Below are positions 31,745 through 41,762 of a stretch of 64,000 bases of DNA, piece after piece. Below the pieces are notes generated by a model. The model saw only the letters and a program-made list of their open reading frames with translations. It was not told the DNA's origin and ran no database searches. Source of the DNA: Bathynomus jamesi (Eukaryota; Arthropoda; Malacostraca; Isopoda; Cirolanidae); assembly GCA_023014485.1 (NCBI GenBank), contig JAJOZX010012291.1, positions 44,821 through 108,820 of the forward strand, read 5' to 3'. Numbering within the stretch: the first letter of the stretch is position 1; every line of letters starts with the position of its first letter. The position numbers and the translations under genes are program-made.

Positions 31745-32009
31745 TCTGCAAAAACAATTATAACAATAAATATAAACAGTATTCCAAACACAGTCCAAAA
31801 AACCACAGTCCACGTCTGAACTCGCATGACAGTAAACTGAAAAGTTGGAAGAAACCAACTTTGTTGAGAGTGGAAAATTACTAGCGCGAGAGTGGGCTGC
31901 GCTGGTAACTCTCAGCTAGCGTGGTAATTGACATGAAGCAAGTAGTGCGATAGTTACTCTCATGATAGTTACTCGCGCGAGTAGCTCTCACCGTGTAAAC
32001 CCGGCTTAA

Positions 32010-32200
32010 GTAAAGCGGTGGTGGTGCTGTGGAGGTGGTTGGGTGGTTGTGTAATACTGCTTCACCACCAATCGTCTAAGTTTCGACGATTGGTTGTAGC
32101 CCTCATATCGGTGACGTGGTGTTGATGGGATGAGCTCCTAAAAGTCTATACTTAGACGATTAGTGGTGATGTGTTTTATGAGTGGTGGTTGTCCTCGTAT
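32010..32200. other. Spacer with GGTGGTTG-type repeats
   Basis: Low-complexity GGTGGT/TTCGACGATTGGTTG sequence with two related halves (32075 and 32150). No gene. Confidence 0.4.
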
Positions 32201-32203
32201 ATA

Positions 32204-33484
32204 TCAGGTCATCCCATAAGTAATGTCGTTTTTTACGATAGATTAAGTTTAAACTAGTCCTACTCGGTTTAAGCATAAATTTTCCGAAGGTTATATCTAA
32301 GAGGAGATCTATCGTGTTTCGCTACATACTTTACAGACCTTGACCAGTGAAGACGTGTGTTTTGCTTTATGTGAACCCTTCATAAACATGGCGGTATCAG
32401 AAGAGCATATCAGGCATATAATGCTTTACGAGTTCAAAAAAGGGAATAGTGCTACTGAAGCAACGCGAAACATTCAGGACGTTTATGGCAACGATATTCT
32501 GCATGTAAGGAAATGTCAAAGATGGTTTCAAAAGTTTAGGAATAGTGACTGCTGTTTGACAGATGCAGCACGCTCTGGACGCCCTGCTGAGTTTGATGAT
32601 GACCTGCTGTTAGCCTCACTTGAAGAAGACTGTTCAACAACTGTCGAAGAATTGGCCCAGAAACTCAATTCATCCCCGTCCACCATCCATCGACATTTCC
32701 AACAACTCGGGAAAGTGCCTAAGTTAGGAAAATGGGTGCCACATGAATTATCGGTCGACAATCTGAGGGTGCGGGTAAACATTAGCACAGCTCTTCATTC
32801 CCGTGAAGTCCAAGATCCGTTTTTGCACCGTTTAGTGACTGGTGATCAAAAGTGGATACTCTACCAGAATGTTAAGCGCCGTCGACAGTGGGTTTGTGCC
32901 GGAGAACCAGCGACACCACAGCCAAAACCAAATCTTCACCCTCGGAAGGTGTTGCTTAGTGTTTGGTGGGATAAAGGTGATGTAATACACTTTGAAACCT
33001 TACCACACAACCAAACAATCACCGCTCAAGTCTACTGTCAACAACTGGATCGATTGAACACTGCACTAAAAGAAAAGAGACCTTCTTTGGTTAATCGGAA
33101 AGGAATCGTGTTCCACCACGACAACGCACGTCCTCATACCGCTCGGATCACTTCTGCAAAAATTGAGGAGCTTGGGTGGGAAAAACTTTCACATCCTCCA
33201 TATTCTCCAGACCTTGCGCCTTCAGATTATCATCTCAGGAGTCTGCAAAACTATCTTGACGAGAAACTATACTTCTTTAGATGACCTGCACACCAGTCTT
33301 TGTACGTTTTTTGCCTCAAAACCGCCTGAATTTTATAAACATGGCATTCAAAAGCTTGTAGGACGTTGGCAGAGTGTCATTGATTCCGATGGAAAATATA
33401 TACTAGATTAAAAAGTTTCAGTTGAGTTTTTTTTGTCTTTCAAATTCCGATCTAATAAACGACATTACTTATGGGATGACCTGA
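32204..33484 (+). mobile_element. mariner element with perfect 28-bp inverted ends
   Basis: TCAGGTCATCCCATAAGTAA begins a 28-bp terminal repeat that is exactly inverted at the right end. TA flanks both ends (32202-32203, 33485-33486). The 1,281-bp length matches a complete mariner. Perfect ends and a single coding lesion suggest recent activity. Confidence 0.97.
32388..33411 (+). pseudogene. mariner transposase (DD34D) with one frameshift
   Basis: The ATG at 32388 opens MAVSEEHIRHIMLYEFKKG. Helix-turn-helix regions follow (SATEATRNIQDVYG and TTVEELAQKLNSSPSTIHRH, with a GRPAEF-type linker). The catalytic Asps are in LVTGDQKWILY, VFHHDNARPHTA and YSPDLAPSDYHL; the last two are separated by 34 residues, the mariner DD34D signature. 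Near 33265 one base is lost or gained and the frame ends at 33284. The proper C-terminus (TSLDDLHTSLCTFFASKPPE to YILD) continues in another frame to 33411. All catalytic residues precede the lesion, but the last 45 or so residues are replaced, so activity is unlikely. Total length would be about 341 residues. Confidence 0.92.
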
Positions 33485-33514
33485 TATTTTGCTATTGGGG
33501 CTTTGCACGCATCT

Positions 33515-33517
<3 letters not shown>

Positions 33518-33592
<75 letters not shown>
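33518..33592. repeat. (TA)n/(TG)n compound microsatellite
   Basis: TA units 33518-33561 followed by TG units to 33591. Confidence 0.95.
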
Positions 33593-33636
33593 TAATAGTG
33601 GCTTTATGGGCGTATAGTCGGGGAGTGTATGTGCGT

Positions 33637-36600
33637 TAGGGCGGATCGAAAATGAGGTTTTTAAACTTTTTTTCGAAATTCAAATATGGCTAGTGCGGAA
33701 AATATGTGGGTGCTATAGATAATGACTATGCATAAATATTAGTCCTGCGAAATTATATCTTCAGGTGCCACAAAGCCGTCGAAAAAAGTGAAATATAATG
33801 ATTTTCTTATATTCTGCATTAGTACAATAACTGAAACTTACTTGTTATTATTATATATTAAGTGTCCCAATTACCAAAATAGTTACTGAATTACGCAGCT
33901 CTTAGTTTATTTAGATCAATGTTCTTTTGATTAATGATCTAAATAATCCAGAACTCACCACGAGGAGGTGGCTGCGTGTCGAGCTCCACCCATGCCCTCC
34001 CAACCACCCATCCTTGCGCATGTTTTTTTCTATTAACGTTTTATTTAAACTTTATATTCAGCTTTACTTTCGAATGATGGCATTTTTTTACGTGACTGAA
34101 GTGTTGATCTTATGAAGCCATCTCGCGCGTTCAATCCAAATACTTTTGATGATGCTTCAGTCACTAATTTTACCATTCTTTCTACTACTTGTGTATGACA
34201 AGGGAATTTCTCGAATGGAGGGGTACTCTTGTTTTCTATGAATTCTTCAATCTCATTTTCTGTCAGGTGTCTTGTCATAGGTGGTTCAGTGACAATGCAT
34301 TTTTTCCAATTAATTAAATCAGTATAATCAGTAGCTTCAAATTGAATAACAGGTACTGTGAAACGCCTCACAACTTTTTCCTTGTTTGTTTGCCTTGCTT
34401 TCTTTATTCGCCTCCACGCTAATTCTCTTATGGCGCTGCGGTCATCATGAATCATTGATGCTAGAATATTTTCTGGATTTGCAAAAAATTCATTTCTTTG
34501 TATGACAGGGTTTACAATATCCTTTACTTCGTCATTCAGTGTTCTTGTTAGTTCAATAGTTTTGAAAACATGTTTTGAGCCATTGACAAAAGACGTACTT
34601 TGCTTAATAGAAAACCACATTGGGATGTAGACCTTCATTATAAAAGAAGCAATGTTCATGAGGTTCTCAGATGGACTTACAGTTGAAACGTATAGACGAA
34701 GCAAACGATTTGCTGTAGTCAGCCATCGTGAATGTGCCATTTTGCCTGGACTACGATGAGCAAGATCTGGAGAGCAATATCCCTTTGTTATGGCCTGATG
34801 AATATCAATTAGATATTTTTGGTCGGTGCTAAGATCGTCACAGTCTACAGTTGGTTCCTCAGCATCAATCCTTTCAAACTCGACAATAGGAAGACTCTCA
34901 CAGTTCTCTAATTCCCTGCCAATAGGACCGGTGAATCCGCGGGGGCCAGATGTTTTTCCATCCAGCTTTGCAACTAAATGGCGTAATGGCAATTCATTGG
35001 CATGGAGCTGGCACACTAAATGTTGAACTGGCTTCTTCAGCTTCAATTCTATAAGCCTTATAACGCCTCCCTTTTCTCCAGTGTTGACTGCTGCACCATC
35101 GCATCCAATGGCAACAAGGTTTTCCAGGTTCATGTCATTATTTCCAATATACTCAAACATTCCTTTACATATTTCTTCAGCTGATCCAGAATTCACAGAA
35201 TAATGGCCCAAATAATCTGAACCAGGTTCTCTCACTAAAGTGATATGTTCTTCTGTTACCTTCTTCTGATATACTTTGGACGCTTTTTTTTCTTGGAAGA
35301 GTGTAGAATCTTTTCGACCATCAAAATAGATTCCTCTGATTGGGACCTGATTTTGATCTTTCATAATTTCTGATCTCTTCTTTTGTCTTTCTCTTCTGAT
35401 TTTACTCCTATCCACTACTTCAGATGTATTGTCAATAGAAACTTCTCCAATATCTTGCAATACTGCACTAACAATGAATGCTGCAGCTCGATCTGAAACT
35501 GCAGTCCTGTCACAAGCAGTAGCCACTGAAGGTAGATTTGTAGTTTTCCTTTTCTTGAATAATTGTTCTTCAGGTTGTTCGAGCTTTCTCTTCGAGCTAA
35601 CTGGCTCTGGAAATGTATCGTCTGATATTTCGCCAGATTCACTCTCACTATTTGATGTCGATGATGATAATTCAACATTTGTATCCTGCAATTTCTCCTG
35701 TGAAGATTCTTTGGTGAGCCTCACAGCTTCTTTTTGCTTTCTTAGCAACGTAGATGCTTTTTTCTTTGAGAGTGTAATATCTACTCTATCAATAAACAGT
35801 TTTCTTTCACTCCTTTGATCTAAGAGGAACGTCACTTCTTCCTTTGGAACCGTTTTTTCTTTGGGACAAGAACATTGTGTTAGTACTTTGCACTTGCACG
35901 CTGCAATGTCAAAAAGTTTCGTGTGTGCTTCTTTTTTGAACATATCAATCTTTGCTTTGTAAGCTTCAGAATTTTTTCTGCTTTGGTATGGCTTCATAAT
36001 GACACGATACTTTTCGTGGTAGCTTCTGAACATTGTTTCAATTCGCCTGTCTGACAGAATTGGGACGGAAGCACTTTCCCAAATTGTTTTCAATTTATCA
36101 ACAACTTGTTCTAATATTTGAGATATTGAAGGATCTTTATTAGTATTCTGTTTCAAATCGTTTCTTACAAACAAGTAATATTTAAAAACTCCTTCGTATG
36201 TAGGAAGATTCCTGTGCCACAAATCTTCCCCCATACCAAACATGGGGCACTCAGTTGAGGCCCTGGTTGATTTTGCACAAACTCGAGACATTTTGAAAGT
36301 ATACAAATCTGAAAAAGAAAGAGCTAATATCAATTATACGTTAATTTCAGTTAATAGTACATGGCAAACTTAGGGCAACACAATACAGAAATGCAAAATA
36401 TATAAGAAATATAGTTTAGACTATCTGAGTAACGCCAACAACAGAACACCCACCTGCTACGAGAGCGACAGCTACACTGAACCGAGGTACTCACGTGACA
36501 GCTGAGTGAGCTGACTATAGAAAACTGTTTTTAGAGAATAGAAACTTTTTTTAAAGGTTGACTGAGCTATTTTTATACAAGTGTGAATAAATTCTTGTCT

Positions 36601-36801
36601 ATTGTGCATCGTGGACTCTTCTGTAATTATTGGTTAAAATCTGCTTTTTTCAATTTTTTTCAATATTGAAGGTCATTGCGGCACCTGAAGATATTAATGT
36701 TATGATTTTAAATTTATACCAGCTTATTTCCTCACTACTCCACACATTTTCCACACTAGCCAATTTGAAAATTCGAAAAATGAGTTTTTCACTCCGCCCT
36801 A
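33637..36801 (-). mobile_element. Complete hAT-like DNA transposon with TSD ATGTGCGT
   Basis: It starts TAGGGCGG and ends CCGCCCTA. The exact 8-bp ATGTGCGT lies on both sides (33629-33636, 36802-36809). Inner parts of both ends pair imperfectly (TTTTTCGAA and GGCTAGTG.GGAAAAT.TGTGG). TAGnG termini with an 8-bp duplication are hAT hallmarks. The 3,165-bp element holds one long intact ORF and subterminal GGCACCTGAAGATAT motifs at each end in inverse orientation. A decayed relative lies at 1-2778. Confidence 0.92.
34045..36291 (-). CDS. hAT-like transposase, divergent family, intact ORF
   Basis: An uninterrupted frame of 748 codons. I start it at the ATG at 36291 (MSRVCAKSTRAS), since a good acceptor (TTTCTTTTTCAG) lies just upstream and the 14 codons before it read through that site. 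Blocks by residue: a Cys-rich ACKCKVLTQCSC stretch near 130-145; an acidic Ser-rich linker; YFDGRKD near 322; AIGCDGAAVNTGEKGG near 397; C-x2-H in CQLHANELPLRHL near 425; SRWLTTANR near 521. These fit an RNase-H-fold hAT core, where Asp, Asp, C-x2-H and RW recur, although the surrounding sequence is unlike typical hAT proteins. It would cut and rejoin the element's own ends in the nucleus. The intact frame beside matching termini makes it a candidate active enzyme. A domesticated gene is possible but less likely given the target duplication. Confidence 0.8.
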   Translation of the reverse strand: MSRVCAKSTRASTECPMFGMGEDLWHRNLPTYEGVFKYYLFVRNDLKQNTNKDPSISQILEQVVDKLKTIWESASVPILSDRRIETMFRSYHEKYRVIMKPYQSRKNSEAYKAKIDMFKKEAHTKLFDIAACKCKVLTQCSCPKEKTVPKEEVTFLLDQRSERKLFIDRVDITLSKKKASTLLRKQKEAVRLTKESSQEKLQDTNVELSSSTSNSESESGEISDDTFPEPVSSKRKLEQPEEQLFKKRKTTNLPSVATACDRTAVSDRAAAFIVSAVLQDIGEVSIDNTSEVVDRSKIRRERQKKRSEIMKDQNQVPIRGIYFDGRKDSTLFQEKKASKVYQKKVTEEHITLVREPGSDYLGHYSVNSGSAEEICKGMFEYIGNNDMNLENLVAIGCDGAAVNTGEKGGVIRLIELKLKKPVQHLVCQLHANELPLRHLVAKLDGKTSGPRGFTGPIGRELENCESLPIVEFERIDAEEPTVDCDDLSTDQKYLIDIHQAITKGYCSPDLAHRSPGKMAHSRWLTTANRLLRLYVSTVSPSENLMNIASFIMKVYIPMWFSIKQSTSFVNGSKHVFKTIELTRTLNDEVKDIVNPVIQRNEFFANPENILASMIHDDRSAIRELAWRRIKKARQTNKEKVVRRFTVPVIQFEATDYTDLINWKKCIVTEPPMTRHLTENEIEEFIENKSTPPFEKFPCHTQVVERMVKLVTEASSKVFGLNARDGFIRSTLQSRKKMPSFESKAEYKV

Positions 36802-36859
36802 ATGTGCGTTTGTGTGCACTTTTAATTCGGTCGAAGGTTATTAATATATACAGGCCATT

Positions 36860-37270
36860 TATGCCTTCTAAGCCAACTGGCTGATTAGAACCTTATAAGA
36901 CAGCGGGCGCTCGGATGAACTCTCATTATGCGTCTGGCTGGAGCCAGGCGAACACCCCTCTCTCCTTCTTAGGTTAAGGCTTAGGTTAGGTTTTCCTTTG
37001 GGGGGTGAGAACATCCCACCTTCTCCCCCAAAGACCCTCCTCCTTCTCCTTTCTCTCCCTCTCTTAGGTTAAGGTTACCCCTTTGGGGGGAGGTCATCCT
37101 CCCTTCATTGCAGCTTGGGGGGCAACCCCTCCCGCTTGCTGCATAACCCCCATTTTCAGCATTGGTGTGTTGCCAGCCCTTCCCCCTTTGTTGCATAACA
37201 TCTTGCAACATTACCCCTTCCACTTTGCAACACTGATCAACATTTGCAATTGCATTGCACTCTAACGTTT
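36860..37270 (+). repeat. TTGCAACA-minisatellite repeat family, copy 3
   Basis: Begins TTCTAAGCCAACTGGCTGATTAG like copy 1. It contains GGAGCCAGGCGAACACC and CCCTTTGGGGGGAGGTCATCC and ends with TTGCATAACATCTTGCAACATTAC units. It joins directly to the retrotransposon tail to its right. Confidence 0.75.
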
Positions 37271-37289
37271 TGCGGGCATACTACTTGCC

Positions 37290-39442
37290 TAAACACTGCG
37301 TTTGAAAGATTGGAAGTCATAGACAGGGGAAAAGATGGATTGAGGAAGATTGTTCCAGAGTTCAACAGTTGATTAGATGAAAGATTGAAAGTACTGATTA
37401 ACCCTTGCGTTAGAGAGTTGGACAGAAAAGATATAATAAAGTGTCGAACGGCTGGTGCTGCGTGCTCTCCTTAAAGGAGGAGGCATGCAGTTAGAGAGTT
37501 CGGAAGAGTAGTGTCCGTTATAATCGCGACAGTAAAGAGAGAGTGAGGCAACATTGCGGCGAAGAAAGAGGGATTGAAGACAGCGATTAAGAGGCGGGGA
37601 AGTGATGAGACAAAAGCTACCCGGTCAAGTACGGCTGTATGGGTTGAGCTACCCCATACATGTGAAGCGTACTCGATACCGGGGAGGACAAGACCCCTGT
37701 ACAGAGATAGCAACTGAGCGGGAATGAAGAAATCCGGGAGGCGGTTCAGCACACCTAACTTCTTTGAAGCTGTTTTGGAAAGAGAGAATATGTGATCTTT
37801 CCAGGAAAGATGACGAGAAAAAGAAACGCCAAGAATGTTAAGAGAAGAAGGATTGAGTTATTTACTTGTGCTGTTGGTGAAGGTAAGGGAATAGTCGTCT
37901 GGAAGATTGTGGTGAGTAGACAGATGGAAGAACTGAGTTTTTGAGGCATTGAAAGCCAAAAGGTTTTCTCTGCCCCAATCAGAAATAGCAGGAAGATCAG
38001 AGATCAGGTGATCCACAAACGCCCCACGCGAATCATGGAGTGACTATTGAGAGGGGCGCTTTGGGAAGCGGATGAAATGAGGAGTGGAATCATCGGCATT
38101 GGAGTCAGAGGGAGGAGGAGATGAAGGAACAGCACCGGAAACGTCCAGGGTTGTGTTGTAAGTAAAAGTTTGAGCGAAGAGTTCTTTTTCAAGAGAATAG
38201 ACAGCAACTGAGCCATCGGAATGGAAAAGAGGAGGGAAAGAAGAGGAAGTAAAGTGTTGAAGAGTTTCTTAGCTAGATGCCAGAAAAAGCGAGAGGAATT
38301 AGAATTCGATAGGCTTTCATATTTTTGTCAGATAAAGGAATTTTTGACGAATCGAAGAACATATTTTGCACGATTCCGGGCAGAAATATAAGCTGAGTGA
38401 GAGTCAGGAGTTGGATGTCGACGGTACCTTCTGAAAGCCTCCTCTCTGTTGCGGATAGCATTAGAACAAGTAAAGTTAAACCAAGGTTTTTTGCATTAGT
38501 AGTAGGAATAGAATATAGAATGTACGCCTCCATGCCCGAGAGAATCAGCTCTGTGATGCGCTCAGCACATTCGGAAGGGCCCTGGCCACGGAAGCAATAA
38601 TCACTCCATGGGAAATAACAGAAATACTGCCTAAGGGCCTCTCAATCAGCGGCGCCAAAGTGCTAAAGACGCATCCTCTTGGGAGGATCCAAAGGCCGAA
38701 TTGGAGCTATAGGACAGGAAACAGATATAAGATTGTAGTTGGAGGAGCCCAACGGGGAAAACAGTTTGACAGAGTAAGAAGAAGAATGAGAGGTAAGAAA
38801 TAAATCCAGAATGTTGGGCTTATCTCCAAGGCGATTGTGGGTACAAGTAGGGAGCTGTTCAATCTGCTCTAGGTCATTTGGGATAGAAAATTTGTAAGCT
38901 AGTTCACCAGGGATGTTAGTGAAATGGAAGGAAAGCCAATGGTATGGTGAACATTGAAATCTCCAAAAATCTAAAAAAATGAAGATTTCAGCAAAGGGAG
39001 AGCGAGAAAGAATGAATTCCACTTTGGGGGTGAGGTAGTCAAAGAATTTTGGATAGTCAGTAGAATTAGGAGAAAGGTAAACAGCACAAATGTATTTAGT
39101 CTGCGAACGGCATACAAGTCGTAGCCAGAGTGTATGGAATTCGGAAGATTTGAGTGTGGGAATTCGAGAACAAGTTAGGTCATTGTGTACATATACTGAA
39201 CATCCATATTTCGAGCGAAATTGAAGATAGAGAAAGTAAGAGGGTACAGAAAAGGGGTTGCTGTCAGTTGTCCCAGGCACCTGAGTTTCAGTGAGGGAAA
39301 GAGGACGAGGTTTAGAGGAGAGTTGGTGTTCAACATATTGAAAATTTGTAAAAAAGCCACGAATGTTGCAGAATCTAATGAAAAGTGAATCAGACAGAGG
39401 TCCAGAACATCTCCACACACACGCACACACACACACATACAC
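37290..39442 (-). pseudogene. Jockey/CR1-like retrotransposon with RT core deleted
   Basis: Minus strand. The AP-endonuclease-type domain reads from about 39400: [36 protein letters not shown] and [20 protein letters not shown]. After a shift, [16 protein letters not shown] follows (to 38663). The RT N-terminus is seen in shifting frames (PWFNFTCSNAIRNREEAFRR near 38.45 kb). It then jumps directly to the thumb part (ENLLAFNASKTQFFHLS near 37.95 kb, LLSLYRGLVLPGIEYASHVW near 37.7 kb). The catalytic palm with its Asp pair is absent here; a piece of it is present at 12975-13460 in the sister copy. The 3' end reaches about 37290. Dead. Confidence 0.8.
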
Positions 39443-39495
39443 ACATATATATATATATACATATATATATAGATATATATATTATATATATATAC
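39443..39495. repeat. (CA)n/(TA)n microsatellite
   Basis: CA-type units at 39416-39445 followed by irregular TA runs to 39495. Confidence 0.85.
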
Positions 39496-39601
39496 ACATT
39501 TTAACTGCAAACAACACACAGTATAATTAATGTAAAGAACGACGCTTGTGTAGAAGAACGTTCCGCACAAGATGAGGAGGGAGAACGAACAAATGAAAAA
39601 T

Positions 39602-39663
39602 GAGGTAACCACCCGGGAATCGAACCCGGGATCTTCCGATTGCCGGTCAGATATGCTATCCAC
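39602..39663 (-). tRNA. Truncated tRNA-like unit
   Basis: B box GGTTCGATTCC and the anticodon region are present. The 5' part ends at GTGG where it fuses to the inverted neighbour, so the A box is incomplete. Confidence 0.4.
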
Positions 39664-39789
39664 TTTACATTAATTATACTGTGTGTTGTTTGCAGTTAAA
39701 CTGTATATATATGTACAGCATGCGAAGGTGCCCCCTCAGGACATTGGTTTCTGCTCGTATGTAGGAGAATTACGACTTCTGATTAATCG

Positions 39790-39864
39790 AGGCCCATGGT
39801 GTAGTGGATAGCATATCTGACCGGCAATTGTAAGATCTCGGGTTCGATTCCCGGGTGGTTACCT
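39790..39864 (+). tRNA. tRNA-like unit with damaged anticodon stem
   Basis: AGGCCCATGGTGTAGTGGATAGC head, loop CCGGCAA and B box GGTTCGATTCC. The anticodon stem's 3' side reads TTGTA instead of TCGGA. A T-run follows. Confidence 0.4.
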
Positions 39865-40056
39865 CATTTTTCATTTGTTCGTTCTCCCTCCTCATCTTGT
39901 GCGGAACGTTCTTCTACACAAGCGTCGTTCTTTACATTAATTATACTGTGTGTTGTTTGCAGTTAAAATGTATATATATGTACGGTATGCGAAGGTGCCC
40001 CCTCAGGGCATTGGTTTCTGCTCGTATGTAGGAGAATTACGACTTCTGATTAATCG

Positions 40057-40131
40057 AGGCCCATGGTGTAGTGGATAGCATATCTGACCGGCACTCGGAA
40101 GATCCCGGGTTCGATTCCCAGGTGGTTACCT
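40057..40131 (+). tRNA. tRNA-like unit
   Basis: Same head as the previous unit, with anticodon stem TCTGA/TCGGA intact and loop CCGGCAC. Followed by TTTTT. Confidence 0.4.
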
Positions 40132-40214
40132 CATTTTTCATTTGTTCGTTCTCCCTCCTCATCTTGTGCGGAACGTTCTTCTACACAAGCGTCGTTCTTT
40201 ACATATATATATAT

Positions 40215-40636
40215 ATATTATGGAATTGAACTCAGAATGGTCCCCTGAGATCTTTTATGTTACACACAGACGTGCGAGGAACAATGAACTCTTCTGGGAA
40301 AATTAAATCCACTATAGTCCGAATAAGTAATGGTAAATGACAAACACTATAGTTTTTTTCTTTTTCATGATGTTAGTCCAACGTGGGCAACGGGTCACTC
40401 GAAAGGAGGCCCCAAAAATATAGCTTCCCTCACCAGCTATCTGCCAAACAGATCGGATCCAGCTTTGGGACAGGATCTAGGGATACAGCTACACCCCTGT
40501 ACCCCTAGATCCTGTCCCAAAGCTGGATCATATCTGCTTTGCAGATAGCTGGTGAGGGAAGCTATATTTTTGGGGCCTCTTTGCGAGTGACCCGTTGCCC
40601 ACGTCGGACTAACATCAAGAAAAAGAAAAAATTATA
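40215..40636. repeat. Unclassified inverted-arm repeat, left part of a split copy
   Basis: Same family as 29187-29880. Arms GAAGCTATATTTTTGGGG... and the inverse meet near 40488 (CTACACCCCTGTACCCCTAG). The copy breaks off after AAGAAAAAATTATA, exactly where the large XPG/CXC transposon begins. It resumes at 48423 with ATAGTGTTTGTCATTTACC. Confidence 0.75.
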
Positions 40637-41270
40637 TAGCCTAGAGTCCAGGGGTCCCAAAAGTGGTCAATATCGACCCCCTGGCGTCGATGGGACTGTG
40701 CGGGGGGTAAATAAAAATCTATGGGTGGATAGGGGGTCGATAAAGTTCTAGGAGTCTAGTCTTAAGTTCTAGGCTTAACATCGATGAGCGCGGTGACTTC
40801 AGGCTCAAACTCTTAAACCTACAGCCTAATGTTTACGTCCTTGTTAATGCCCATCAGGCCCATCCATCTCATTAGAGAAGATTTAATTGTAAAGTTATTT
40901 AGCAGTTATTAATTTTCACTTAATTACTAATAATGGTAATTGTATAACTATAATGATTAATAAATATTGATTATATTTTGATGTTTCTTGACTTCATTTC
41001 ATGCAAAATTATTTTAAATTTTGCGAATTTGGGTTAGGGGTTGATGATAACTTCATAGGCTCATCAAGGGGTCGACAAGCTCAGAAGTTTGGGAACCGCT
41101 GGTCTAGACAATCTGTGAGAAAATTAAGCCTAACCCACCACAAATTGCAACAGAATTTTTTTCTTCACAGTGCATTTCAGAAAGGTTCATAGAACAACAT
41201 GCTAAAAATGCACCAGAATCTATCTTGGGGAAATGTACCTAATTTTCATAAATCTAATATAGCTGCCACA
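40637..41270. repeat. Left terminal inverted repeat (interrupted by a MITE)
   Basis: 40637-40648 plus 41102-41270. It pairs with 48250-48422 at roughly 80 percent by eye, and its inner edge (ATAAATCTAATATAGCTGCC) is also found inverted at 48097-48118. Confidence 0.85.
40649..41101. mobile_element. hAT-type MITE inside the left TIR
   Basis: Ends CAGGGGTCCCAAA and TTTGGGAACCGCTG. The flanks GCCTAGAG and GTCTAGAC look like a diverged 8-bp duplication (6 of 8), with two extra bases on the left. No ORF. Confidence 0.7.
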
Positions 41271-41299
41271 ATACTCCGCGGGAGCTAATTTTTGCCAAG

Positions 41300-41760
41300 T
41301 AACAGCTTCTATGCTCTAGATAACAATTTGGTGTAATTATATAAGTCTGCAATAAAGTTTTTGGTGATGGAAAATCCAGATTGGTAACCCTATATTTTTA
41401 CACTCTGGTAAACTCTGTTTTGTAATGTATGATACCATATTAATGTTAAGCAAGGGCAATGAACTATCAGTATTTAAAAAAAAAAGTATATATTTACACA
41501 AAAAATAAAGATTGTACTTATGATCAGCAAGTAAAAATGTATTATAAAAATTAATTTGGCAATGATTTTTGAGTGGGTGTAAAAACTGATATTTACCCAC
41601 ATTTTCAGTTATAACAACATTTGCACATTTTGATTATATTTATAGTTACTGTACATTTAACATCTGATAAAAAATACAAGGCACATGTGCTCCCCATGGA
41701 TATATGCATATTAATATAATATAATATAATATATATATATATATATTATATATATATATA
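41300..41760. other. Non-coding part of the large transposon
   Basis: AT-rich 5' region of the XPG/CXC element with a (TA)n run at 41718-41762. I see no coding blocks. Confidence 0.5.
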
Positions 41761-41762
41761 TA

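Larger units (their letters stand above)
30982..32006. mobile_element. PIF/Harbinger deletion derivative, TSD TAA
   Basis: The first 40 bases (AGCCGGGTTTACACGGTGAG...) are a perfect inverted copy of the last 40. TAA flanks both ends (30979-30981, 32007-32009). It carries a transposase N-terminal fragment on the plus strand and a MADF-type gene on the minus strand, joined tail to tail where the catalytic region should be. Confidence 0.95.
39500..40205. repeat. Second inverted array of tRNA-like units
   Basis: A truncated minus-strand unit (to about 39662) faces two plus-strand units. The units share AAAGAACGACGCTTGTGTAG, the tRNA-like core and GCGAAGGTGCCCCCTCAGG with the 26-27 kb array, but have diverged from it (AGGCCCA instead of AAGTCCA). 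Bounded on the right by (TA)n at 40204-40218. Confidence 0.8.

Noticed and set aside
34045..36291. Domesticated host gene
   Set aside because: The ORF is intact, but matching inverted ends and an exact 8-bp duplication surround it, and a decayed second copy lies 32 kb away. A mobile element is the simpler view.
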